From Streptomyces canus (lineage in GTDB: Bacteria > Actinomycetota > Actinomycetes > Streptomycetales > Streptomycetaceae): 64,000 nucleotides of DNA. Made by a program: the position numbers and the translations under genes. The stretch lies in NCBI RefSeq assembly GCF_030815415.1, contig NZ_JAUSWW010000001.1, positions 558,001 to 622,000 of the forward strand, in the 5' to 3' direction. Numbering within the stretch: the first letter of the stretch is position 1; every line of letters starts with the position of its first letter. Positions 24,623 to 32,445 of the stretch are shown here, piece after piece. Under the pieces are notes generated by a model, which had not been told where the DNA came from, did no database searches, and saw only the letters and a list, made by a program, of their open reading frames with translations.

Positions 24623-25423
24623 TCAGGCGGCGTCGATCAGTGCCAGGTCCATCGGTACGAGCGTGGTCGATGCCAGCAGGGCCCGGATCAGGTGGTCGTT
24701 GAGCGCGTTGCCCACCGGCTCGCCGAGCTCCTCGCGGGTCAGCCAGGGCACCCCGTCGCGGGACAGCCGGGTGCGCACGCCGTTGACCAGGTGCTCGACG
24801 CGCTTGTCCGTCCAGCCGGCACCGGGCTGCACCTCGGCGAGTTCGGCGGCGGTCTGCCGCCAGGTCAGCGGCTGCGGCCGGGGTTCGTGCAGCAGGTAGC
24901 GCCGGCCGAGGACGATGAGGGCGAGCTTCTCCTGTTCGGTGAGCGCCCATACCCGGGGCGGGCGGGTGACGTCCTCGTGCCGGGGCGGCGGCCGGTCGCC
25001 CCCGGGGCCGGTGACGAAGACCTCCAGCAGGTGCTCGCGCCCGCGGGAACCGCCGACGAACAGCGGGCTGTAGCCGGTGTCGAGCGGCAGTGGCTCCTCG
25101 TCCCGGAACAGCAGCCGGGTCCCCGGACAACGGATCGGCAGCCGCCCGGAGTTGCTCACCCACCAGCGGCCGTCCCGGTGCGTGAGCGTGCCCTGGTGGC
25201 GACTGACCTGGGGGTCGTCCTCCCCGAGGCAGACATGCACCTCGGGGCGGTTGCGGCCGAACAGCACCTCGCGGCCCTCCCCCGGCCCCAACGTCATACC
25301 GCCGGTCAGCGCGAGCGCGAAGACGGTGCCGGGCAGCGGTGCGGACGCGCCACGGGCGAGGCTCCCATGGGTGGCGGTCAACCGCCTGGCGCCTGTGCCG
25401 TGGGGAGTTCCCAGCTCCGTCAT
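24623..25423 (-). CDS. FHA domain protein with C-terminal helical/wHTH-like domain
   Basis: A 266-aa cytoplasmic protein. Residues ~45-130 match a forkhead-associated domain: LFGRNRPEVHVCLGEDDPQVSRHQG holds the GR...SRxH phosphothreonine-binding signature, and WWVSNSGRLPIRC the following N(S/T)G turn. Residues ~160-266 form a helical domain beginning VWALTEQEKLALIVLGRRYL, which resembles a wHTH associated with FHA proteins in Streptomyces. Its ATG begins 1 bp after the kinase stop, so it is co-transcribed with the kinase and is probably a phospho-dependent partner or substrate. Confidence 0.9.
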   Translation of the reverse strand: MTELGTPHGTGARRLTATHGSLARGASAPLPGTVFALALTGGMTLGPGEGREVLFGRNRPEVHVCLGEDDPQVSRHQGTLTHRDGRWWVSNSGRLPIRCPGTRLLFRDEEPLPLDTGYSPLFVGGSRGREHLLEVFVTGPGGDRPPPRHEDVTRPPRVWALTEQEKLALIVLGRRYLLHEPRPQPLTWRQTAAELAEVQPGAGWTDKRVEHLVNGVRTRLSRDGVPWLTREELGEPVGNALNDHLIRALLASTTLVPMDLALIDAA

Positions 25424-25424
25424 G

Positions 25425-27380
25425 TCACGCCTCCGGCAGTCGCTTCGCGATGTTCCGCACGACGACGGCCGCGAACTCCGTCGCGCTGTCGCACAGTTGC
25501 CGGTCCGGCTGCGGGGCGTACACGGTCAGCTGGACCAGTTCGGTCGTGCGGCCGCCAGCGGAGTCCGTGTACGTACGGTGCGGTGTCCGTACGGTGCAGC
25601 TGTCGTCCTCGGCCTCGTCCGCCACGTAGTAGCTCCGCGTCCCGGCGACGTCCACCGCCGTTCCGTCGTCGGCGTCCAGCGAGTTGTCCCGGCTGAACTG
25701 GATCTCGACCTCGCGCTTGCCGTCGTCGCTGGACCAGTCGCAACTCCAGGAACCGAAGCCGCGGTCCCGGTTGTCCGCGTCGACGCCGGGCAGCCGCTTG
25801 AGCGCGGTGGCGTCGAGCAGGGTGCAGGTGTCCAGCCGGGCAAGGGAGTTCGCGGCCGGCGACGACGAACGCCGGGGCACCGGGCCGTCGGCCAGCACGC
25901 CGACCACGCGGTCGGTGGCGGCGTCGGCCATCTGGCACGGGTCGGGCGCCAGTTCGCCGAGCTGTTTCCCGATGACGCGGATCTGCTTGCCGTCGGCGGT
26001 CAGGACGGCCCGCTCGCAGGCCCTCCCTTTCCGTTTGAGGGTCACGACCGTGAGGCCGCCGGCGAGGTGGGTGGATTCGATGTCGTCGAAGTGGTCCCGG
26101 TCCGAGTCGAGGTTGACCTGGACGTCCGCGTTGTCGTCACCGCTGTTGTTGCGCACCAGGACGTCGCAGCGGTCGAACTCCTCGTGGTCCGGGTCGAGTA
26201 CGGTGCCGCCGAAGCGGCTCAGCGAGGCGGCGTCGAGCAGCCCGCAAGGGTCCGCCGTACGCTCGTCGCCGATGGCACCGGCCGGCGCCGTGGCCGAGGG
26301 TTTCGCGTCGGTCGCGCCCGTACGGCCGCCCTCGTCGCCCTCGTTCTTCGAGGCCCACGGGCCGAAGACGACCAGCCCGGCCGTGATCGCGCCCGCCGCG
26401 GCCAGCGCCACCGCCGTGATGGCCAACCGGCGTCGGCGTAGGGACTGTTGCGGCTGCGGCACGAAGGGCGTGGAGCCCTGCGCTCGGCGGACGAGTCGCC
26501 GCAGCCGGAGGGTTGGGGACGTGAAGTCCCGCATACGGCTGTCGTGCAACTGCTCCGCTATGTGCGGGGGCGGCGGCGCGGCGCGCGTCAGCAGCCTCTG
26601 CGCCTTGGCGGCGTCGGGCCGGCGCCGGGGCTCCACCTCCAGCAGGGCGGTGAGCGGCCCCTCCAGCGGGCCGGCCCGGTGCGCGGGCTCGATGTGTCCC
26701 TCGACGGCCCGGGCCAGGTAGGCCATGGGGTGTTCGACCTCGCCGTACGGCGACCGGCCCTCGACCGCCATGAACAGGGAGGCGCCCAGGGAGAACACGT
26801 CGGACTTCTCGCCCGCGGGCTGCCCCTTGGCCAACTCGGGGGCCAGATACCGGGGTTTGCCTGGCACACTGCTCGTCCCGCTGTGTGTGACGTCGCTCCA
26901 CAGGGCCCGCGAGATCCCGAAGTCGGTCAGTCTCGCGACGCCTTCGTCGGTGACGAGGATGTTCTCCGGTGTCACATCGCCGTGCACCACGCCCTCGTGG
27001 TGGGACTTCGCCAGCGCGGCCGCGATCTGGCAGCCGATCGATCCGGCCGCCTCGGGCGTGAGCGGACCGCTCTGAGTCAGGATCTGCGCGAGGCTGCGCG
27101 AGGGGACGTACTCCATGATGATCCAGCAGGTGGCGCCCTCGTCGACGAAGTCGAAGACGCCCACGATGTTCGGGTGGTGCAGCCGCCCGGCGTTGCGCGC
27201 CTCGCCCATGAGCCGTCGCGTGGCCCGATCGTCGTCCAGGCGTGCGCACTTGACCGCGACCCGCCGTTCGAGCCGCTCGTCCCAGGCCAGCCAGACGACG
27301 CCCATCCCGCCGCTGCCGATGGGCTCCCGCAAGAGGTACCGGCCGGCGATCTTGTCCCCGGCCTCCGGCGTCACCAGCAC
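25425..27380 (-). CDS. Transmembrane Ser/Thr protein kinase with two extracytoplasmic repeats
   Basis: About 651 aa. Kinase domain, residues ~10-270: IGSGGMGVVW loop, AVKCARL Lys, VVHGDVTPENIL catalytic loop (HGD with Thr where most kinases have Lys) and LTDFGIS. A single membrane helix (LAITAVALAAAGAITAGLVVF) follows at ~335. Outside are two Cys-containing repeats of the DUF3558-like kind: DPCGLLDAASLSRFGG and DTCTLLDATALKRLPG. The start is uncertain: GTGs at 27380, 27374 and 27443 are all in frame, and GAGGGG favours the first two. It is followed by the FHA gene. The extracytoplasmic part probably senses a ligand at the cell surface. Confidence 0.88.
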   Translation of the reverse strand: MLVTPEAGDKIAGRYLLREPIGSGGMGVVWLAWDERLERRVAVKCARLDDDRATRRLMGEARNAGRLHHPNIVGVFDFVDEGATCWIIMEYVPSRSLAQILTQSGPLTPEAAGSIGCQIAAALAKSHHEGVVHGDVTPENILVTDEGVARLTDFGISRALWSDVTHSGTSSVPGKPRYLAPELAKGQPAGEKSDVFSLGASLFMAVEGRSPYGEVEHPMAYLARAVEGHIEPAHRAGPLEGPLTALLEVEPRRRPDAAKAQRLLTRAAPPPPHIAEQLHDSRMRDFTSPTLRLRRLVRRAQGSTPFVPQPQQSLRRRRLAITAVALAAAGAITAGLVVFGPWASKNEGDEGGRTGATDAKPSATAPAGAIGDERTADPCGLLDAASLSRFGGTVLDPDHEEFDRCDVLVRNNSGDDNADVQVNLDSDRDHFDDIESTHLAGGLTVVTLKRKGRACERAVLTADGKQIRVIGKQLGELAPDPCQMADAATDRVVGVLADGPVPRRSSSPAANSLARLDTCTLLDATALKRLPGVDADNRDRGFGSWSCDWSSDDGKREVEIQFSRDNSLDADDGTAVDVAGTRSYYVADEAEDDSCTVRTPHRTYTDSAGGRTTELVQLTVYAPQPDRQLCDSATEFAAVVVRNIAKRLPEA

Positions 27381-27596
27381 CGCCCCGCCCCTCGCCCCAC
27401 CGCCAATGGTCCTGCCAGACCACGGAGTGTACTCAGCACGCACCTGGCGGTGATCCCTTTCACCGGACTTCGCGCGGACCCGCCCAGATCCCCCACAGCA
27501 CGGCCAGTTCACGGTCCGCCCGGGACCCCTCCCGGGAACGGCGCCGCACCATGCGGGCACCGGACCTGTTCGTGATCGAGACCGGGGGAGATCAAG

Positions 27597-29021
27597 ATGA
27601 GCGACCCGACGTACGCCCTGCCCACCATGCCGAGTGCCGCGCCCGACGAGCCCAGGGCACCCGACCCGGTGGCCGTCGCCCTGGGCAATGCCTCGCTGCT
27701 CGGCGTCGGCTATCTGATGCTGCGGCGACGCCGGCTCGCCCTCGCCGCCGTGGCCGGCAGCGCCGTACTCGTCCTCAGGCTCGTCACGACCGCCTCGCCG
27801 TCGTACGAGGTGGCCGTGCTCGTATGGTGGGCGGCCGTGGTCGTCCACGGGTGGTTCCTGGCGCGCGGAGGCGGCGGCCGGGGCACCACGCGCAGACAGC
27901 GCCTGGTCGCGCTCGGCATCACGCTGCCGGTGCTGCTGGTGGTGGGGCTGTTGCGCTTCGACGCGTTCAGGATCGGCCGGAGCGTCACCGAGGCACGCGA
28001 AAGCGGCGACTGCGCACGGGTGTCGACCGCCCAGGACAGCGTGTGGATCGGGCACCGCGTCGCCGACGCCCCGCTCACCGCCCGCGGGGACGAGGCCGTA
28101 GCGGCGTGCGACCGGCTGCGGACGGCCCGGGCCGAGCTGAGCACGGCGCTGACCGGGAACACCGAGGCCCTGGCGGACGGCTTCGGCACACTCGCCTCGG
28201 TGCTGGCAAAGGGCGGCAACGACAAGGCGGTCGAAGCGACCTTGAACGGATTCCTCGGCAGGCTGCCCGCCAAGAACCCCTGCGACACCGCCGCCGTCAC
28301 CGACTGGCTCAGCGACCGGGGCCGCAGCCACGACGTACTGGACCGGGCCGCCGACACGGCCGCGCTGACCGCGCCCGCGGCACTCGTCGGATGCGGTGAC
28401 GACCTCCTGGCGGACGACAGTTGGGAGGAGGCGCGCACGTACTACGAGCGGCTGCTCGACCGGTATCCCGGCAGCGGCCTCGCGGACCGGGCCCGGAAGG
28501 GAGCCAGGAAGGCCACCCTGAGCATCGAGTTGGCGAACGTCAGCAACCTGCTCTCCGGAGAGACCGGCACACAACCCGAGTACTGCGCCGCCCCGGCGAA
28601 GTACAGCGGCGCCAAGCCCATGGGCAAGGGCACCAATCCCGCGCTGTTCTACGCCTCCGACGAGGACGGCACCGCCTCCGGCTACCCGAAGCAGTTCCCC
28701 GGCTCCTGGAAGGCGGACGATGCCGCCGACGCGGTGCTGGTGGTCTGCATGGGCGAGGACACCTTCGGGGATTCCGTCGAGACCTGCCCGTACCGGAGCG
28801 AGTCCTCCGGTGCCGTCGGGGACGTGAGCTTCCACAAGATCGAGATCCCGGTGAAGGTCTACGAGCTGCGCACCGGCAGGCTGGTCGCCGACCGCAAGAT
28901 CCAGATCAGCGGTACAAGCTGCCCCTCGACCATCTTCACCGCGGAGAGCACGGTCTCGATGTACGTCGACCCGTCCAAGTCCGATGTGCGGTCCGCCTTC
29001 CGCCCGCTGGTCGTCCGGTGA
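27597..29021 (+). CDS. Membrane protein with large extracytoplasmic TPR-like domain
   Basis: 474 aa. GGGGGAGATCAAG precedes the ATG. Three hydrophobic segments occupy residues ~30-140 (SLLGVGYLM, LALAAVAGSAVLVLRLV, VALGITLPVLLVVGLL). A ~330-aa domain follows, with a TPR-like unit (WEEARTYYERLLDRYPGSGLA) and several paired cysteines (PEYCAAP, VLVVCMGED, VETCPYR, GTSCPST). The GTGA overlap with the downstream kinase indicates coupled translation. It is probably a sensor or partner whose external domain cooperates with that kinase. Confidence 0.82.
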   Translation: MSDPTYALPTMPSAAPDEPRAPDPVAVALGNASLLGVGYLMLRRRRLALAAVAGSAVLVLRLVTTASPSYEVAVLVWWAAVVVHGWFLARGGGGRGTTRRQRLVALGITLPVLLVVGLLRFDAFRIGRSVTEARESGDCARVSTAQDSVWIGHRVADAPLTARGDEAVAACDRLRTARAELSTALTGNTEALADGFGTLASVLAKGGNDKAVEATLNGFLGRLPAKNPCDTAAVTDWLSDRGRSHDVLDRAADTAALTAPAALVGCGDDLLADDSWEEARTYYERLLDRYPGSGLADRARKGARKATLSIELANVSNLLSGETGTQPEYCAAPAKYSGAKPMGKGTNPALFYASDEDGTASGYPKQFPGSWKADDAADAVLVVCMGEDTFGDSVETCPYRSESSGAVGDVSFHKIEIPVKVYELRTGRLVADRKIQISGTSCPSTIFTAESTVSMYVDPSKSDVRSAFRPLVVR

Positions 29022-30868
29022 GCGGCGGCGCGGACCGTGGCTTCGGCCGGGTCATCGCCGGACGGTACCGGCTCCAGGAGCGGCTGGGTTCCGGCGGTGG
29101 CGGACACGTGTGGCTGGCCGAGGACGAGGACCTCAAGGTCCGGGTGGCGGTCAAGGAGATCGCCGTTCCGCACGAGTCGGACGGACCCGGCGACGACCCC
29201 GTCCACCGCGGGCGCAGGGAGGCGCTGAAGGCGGCGCAGCTGCGCGAGCACCCGAACGTGATCACCGTGTACGACGTGGTGGAGGACGACGACCGCCCGT
29301 GGATCGTGATGGAGTACCTGCCCGGCACCCGGGATCTGCGGGCCGTGGTGGAGGACCGCGGGCCGCTGCCGAGCGAGGATGTGGCCGGGATCGGGGCGGC
29401 CACCCTCGACGCGCTGTCCGCCGGGCACCGGCTCGGCATCATCCACCGGGACGTGAAGCCCTCCAACGTCCTGTTGGCGCCGGACCCGTCCGGCGCCGCC
29501 GATCGACGGGTCCTGCTCACGGACTACGGCATCTCGCTGTGGCCCCGGGAGACCCGGGTCACCCGGAGCGGCATGGTGGTGGGCACCCCGGGCTACCTGG
29601 CGCCGGAACGACTGTCCGGCGGCGAAGCGACGGAAGCGACCGACCTGTTCTCGATCGGTGCCACTCTCTACTTCGCCGTCGAGGGCGCCTCCCCCTTCGA
29701 GCGGGACACGCTCGACGCCTCCCTCATGGCGGCGCTGACCGCGGAACCCGCCGTACCGCAGCGGGCGAGCGACCCGCTGATGCGCGTGATCATGGGACTG
29801 CTGGCCAAGGATCCGGCGGAGCGTATGCGGGTGGAGCGAGCGCGTGAGCTTCTCGCGGAGGCCGGGGGAACCGGGACCCCTCGTACGCCGCTGCCCCCGC
29901 TTCCCGGAACCGCCCGGGAGAGGACCGGTTCCAGCGCCGGTTCCACCGCCGCGGCCGGCTCCAGGAGCGCGTCGGGGAGCGTCTCGGGCGCTGCTCGCCG
30001 GGCGCCCGGCCTGCGAACGTCCGTACTGCTGACGCTCGTTGCCGTACTGGTGGGGGGCGGCGGATTCGCTCTGGGCGCCGCCACGTACCCGGCGGAGAAG
30101 GCCGGGGTGAAGGGGCCGGAGGCCGGCACGAAGGTGGTCGCGAGCCCTTCCCCGACCGTGACCCGGAACACGTACCCGTACGGCCGGCGGGCGGGGCTGC
30201 GCGAGGAGCTCACACCGGGACGGTGCGTCGACGCCGACGGGAAGGACGGGCAGTTCAAGGAGCTGCGCAAGGTGAAGCTCGTCGACTGCTACGACGACAA
30301 TCCCGACGGCCAGGTCATCACGACCGTCGCAGCCGGCGGCGCGCGGGCGGTGCGGGACGAGTGCACCCGGCGCACCGCCAAGCTGCGGGCGACCATGGCC
30401 GACCCGGTGCTGTACGTCCTCACGCCCGGGACCGGGCAGAGCGAGCCGCCGCCCTCGGCCTGCCTGCTCTTCCTGAAGAACGCCACCGCGGGCGGCCCGC
30501 TCGGCGACTTCCGCAAGTTCGGCAACGAGGTGTACGTCACGCAACTGGGCCCGGGTGACTGCATCGACACGCGGGAGGACGAGGACGACACGTCCACCGA
30601 GACCCTGGTGGACTGCGGCGGACCGCACGACCAGCAGATGGTGGGCTGGACCCGGGCCTCGGGCGACGGCTCGGCGGACAGTGTCGACGCGGGAGACCTC
30701 TGCGACGAGAAGTACGGCGTCAACTGGGCCCGTGGCCAGGGACACGAGATGTGGGGCTGGTACTCCTCGGACGAGGAGTGGGACGCCGGGTTCCGGTGGG
30801 TGCTGTGCGGCGTGGCCCGGGAGGACGGGAAGAAACTCCCCGGAGGAACGCTGAAGTCGGCGTACTGA
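29018..30868 (+). CDS. Transmembrane Ser/Thr protein kinase
   Basis: 616 aa from a GTG that overlaps the previous stop. Kinase, residues ~12-275: LGSGGGGHVWLAE loop, AVKEIAV Lys, IIHRDVKPSNVLL catalytic loop, and TDYGIS in place of DFG. A Gly/Ser/Pro-rich juxtamembrane stretch leads to a helix (VLLTLVAVLVGGGGFALGA, ~330-348). The outer ~250 aa has two Cys-rich units. The second, LGPGDCIDTREDEDD...TLVDCGGPHDQQMVGW, resembles a septum-formation domain. The Phe-to-Tyr change in the DFG motif is tolerated in many kinases. It faces the other kinase operon back to back across a 216-bp intergenic region. Confidence 0.9.
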   Translation: MSGGADRGFGRVIAGRYRLQERLGSGGGGHVWLAEDEDLKVRVAVKEIAVPHESDGPGDDPVHRGRREALKAAQLREHPNVITVYDVVEDDDRPWIVMEYLPGTRDLRAVVEDRGPLPSEDVAGIGAATLDALSAGHRLGIIHRDVKPSNVLLAPDPSGAADRRVLLTDYGISLWPRETRVTRSGMVVGTPGYLAPERLSGGEATEATDLFSIGATLYFAVEGASPFERDTLDASLMAALTAEPAVPQRASDPLMRVIMGLLAKDPAERMRVERARELLAEAGGTGTPRTPLPPLPGTARERTGSSAGSTAAAGSRSASGSVSGAARRAPGLRTSVLLTLVAVLVGGGGFALGAATYPAEKAGVKGPEAGTKVVASPSPTVTRNTYPYGRRAGLREELTPGRCVDADGKDGQFKELRKVKLVDCYDDNPDGQVITTVAAGGARAVRDECTRRTAKLRATMADPVLYVLTPGTGQSEPPPSACLLFLKNATAGGPLGDFRKFGNEVYVTQLGPGDCIDTREDEDDTSTETLVDCGGPHDQQMVGWTRASGDGSADSVDAGDLCDEKYGVNWARGQGHEMWGWYSSDEEWDAGFRWVLCGVAREDGKKLPGGTLKSAY

Positions 30869-30915
30869 CTTGCCCGCAGGGACACCGTCGCCATCGACGC
30901 CGCGTGACGGGGCAC

Positions 30916-30942
30916 GGGGCCGGAACTCTTCCAACCGGCCCC
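30916..30942. terminator. Bidirectional hairpin terminator
   Basis: GGGGCCGG / CCGGCCCC, an 8-bp perfect stem with an 11-nt loop, lies between the convergent kinase (+) and lipoprotein (-) genes and can serve both. Confidence 0.72.
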
Positions 30943-30948
30943 GACCGC

Positions 30949-31512
30949 TCAAGGCTGCTGCCCGACATCCTTCACCGAGGTCGGCCCCAATTGCTTGGCG
31001 CTGGCGTACTCCGGCATCGTCATGGGCTTGTCGAACAGGAAGAACGACTGGTTCGTGCCGACCGTGAACTCCATGTACGCGCCCGTCGTGGCATCGAAAC
31101 CGTAGTAAGCGTTGCAGGTGGAACCCGACGTGTACGTGCCGTCCATGCCGGGCTGTGCGAGGACCGCGACGCCGTTGGAGGAGGACTCCACCCTCTCCGT
31201 CGGAGTGAGCATCTTGCAGCGCGGCACCGGCAGGCCCTTCATGATGAAGTACCCGTACTCGCCATTGGCGTTCTGAATGTAGACGTACGAGAGTTTGCCC
31301 CGCTTCCCCCACGTCTTGATCCACTGGTTGATCGCTTCGCGGGTCGGCGAGTACTCCATGCGGCCCGCCGGCTGCTGGGCCACGAGGTGGTCGTAGTTGT
31401 CCTGCTTGGCCTTGTTCTCCTTGTCCTGGCCGGAGTCGGTGCAGGACGTCAGGGCAAGGCCCACAACGAGCGCGGCAACGGTGGCCGGGGCCATGCGTGC
31501 GAACTTCTTCAT
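30949..31512 (-). CDS. Lipoprotein, third gene of a zinc-ribbon/membrane/lipoprotein triplet
   Basis: 187 aa from the ATG at 31512 (GAAGAGGGCAG upstream). The signal MKKFARMAPATVAALVVGLA ends in the lipobox LTSC (residues ~22-25), so it is lipid-anchored on the outer membrane face. The mature part begins with a charged helix (DKENKAKQDNYDHLVAQQP) and a folded domain with WIKTWGKRGKLSYVYIQNAN and two cysteines. It is 34 bp downstream of the membrane coiled-coil gene. I believe similar triplets recur in Streptomyces genomes, but I know no function. The external lipoprotein and the membrane-anchored coiled-coil protein probably interact. Confidence 0.85.
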   Translation of the reverse strand: MKKFARMAPATVAALVVGLALTSCTDSGQDKENKAKQDNYDHLVAQQPAGRMEYSPTREAINQWIKTWGKRGKLSYVYIQNANGEYGYFIMKGLPVPRCKMLTPTERVESSSNGVAVLAQPGMDGTYTSGSTCNAYYGFDATTGAYMEFTVGTNQSFFLFDKPMTMPEYASAKQLGPTSVKDVGQQP

Positions 31513-31546
31513 GCGGTGCTGCCCTCTTCCCGGGAGGAGACGGGGA

Positions 31547-31999
31547 TCAGTCGGTACACGTGGTGCGCTCGGCGGTGGCATCCAGCCGGTACGGCAGATC
31601 CTTGTCGCGGAAGGGTGCGCGGTGCTCCTGGGCGGCCTTCGAGTTGTAGGTATTGACCGACTCGATCCGCGTGGCCTTCAGCGCGGTGATCGACTGGTCG
31701 ATCTGCGTCGTGCGAGTTTCCGAAGCGACCTCCCGTTCCTCCTGGAGCGCCTGGATCGTCCCTTCGGCGTTCTGCACGGCCTCGCACAGATCGAAGAACT
31801 CCTCGTACGTGGTCTGACGGAACTCGCCCGAGCCGACGGTGTTCTCGCGCTTGTCCGCCTCACCGCGGAACGGGGCGGTGATCCACTCCGCACCGCCGAA
31901 GGCGAACACCCCGATCACGTACAACACCGCCAGGCCGACGACCCCGCTGACGGCCCAAGCCGCCAACCGTGCACCCTCGCGTACCTGCCCCACGGTCAT
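31547..31999 (-). CDS. Single-pass membrane protein with extracytoplasmic coiled coil
   Basis: 150 aa. The ATG at 31999 is preceded by GAAGGGGG and overlaps the stop of the zinc-ribbon gene (ATGA). One helix (LAAWAVSGVVGLAVLYVIGVFAF) spans the membrane near residues 12-34. The outer ~110 aa is mostly helical (EEFFDLCEAVQNAEGTIQAL, EEREVASETRTTQIDQSITA), a likely coiled coil, and ends LDATAERTTCTD. The size and layout resemble an inner-membrane spanin, but gene context does not support a phage lysis cassette. It is part of a co-translated triplet. Confidence 0.83.
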   Translation of the reverse strand: MTVGQVREGARLAAWAVSGVVGLAVLYVIGVFAFGGAEWITAPFRGEADKRENTVGSGEFRQTTYEEFFDLCEAVQNAEGTIQALQEEREVASETRTTQIDQSITALKATRIESVNTYNSKAAQEHRAPFRDKDLPYRLDATAERTTCTD

Positions 32000-32184
32000 C
32001 CCCCTTCGCCGGTATCTCCAGCACGCACCGCATCCGTAATGAAGACCGGCTTGCGCGTCCCGGACTCGAATCGTTGGTTGCACGCGAGGCACTTGACTCC
32101 GGTGGAGGCCGGTCGTGGGTGCTGCCCGCAGTTGATGTCGGATGCTAGGACGAGCGTCCGGGACCGGTCCCCGATCCGCTCCAT
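31996..32184 (-). CDS. Small zinc-ribbon-like protein, first gene of the triplet
   Basis: 62 aa. Residues INCGQHPRPASTGVKCLACNQRF contain Cys, His and a CLAC pair, consistent with a small zinc-binding ribbon. The ATG at 32184 is the only start that keeps the compact domain. The ribosome site is weak. Its stop overlaps the next start in ATGA, strong evidence that the frame is real and translated. The role is unknown; a cytoplasmic regulator of the downstream membrane pair is possible. Confidence 0.62.
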   Translation of the reverse strand: MERIGDRSRTLVLASDINCGQHPRPASTGVKCLACNQRFESGTRKPVFITDAVRAGDTGEGG

Positions 32185-32445
32185 GTGATCTCGCAAACCA
32201 GTGCGGGGACCGGCATCCACGTGCAGTCGCGACGCCCTCCTCAGTCGACCTACGCGTCGACGAGCCCCGAGCACGGGAAGGGCGGCGCGGTCACGGCACT
32301 CGTCCACCTCACGGCGTCGGGCCACGGCGTGCCCTACAGGGCGAACCCGTGGCCAGCCTCACAGGGGCCAGGATTGCGAGGGAATCGGAAAAAAACGTAC
32401 CTTGACCGCCTGCTGTCCGGGTTCATCAGGTGAAAGGTACTTCCG

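Noticed and set aside
27381..28835. Upstream extension of the first transmembrane kinase frame
   Set aside because: This part is antisense to the 27597-29021 membrane protein gene and lies before the kinase glycine loop, so it is not part of the kinase.
28859..31324. Minus-strand frame antisense to the second kinase
   Set aside because: Antisense shadow; the plus-strand kinase has all catalytic motifs.
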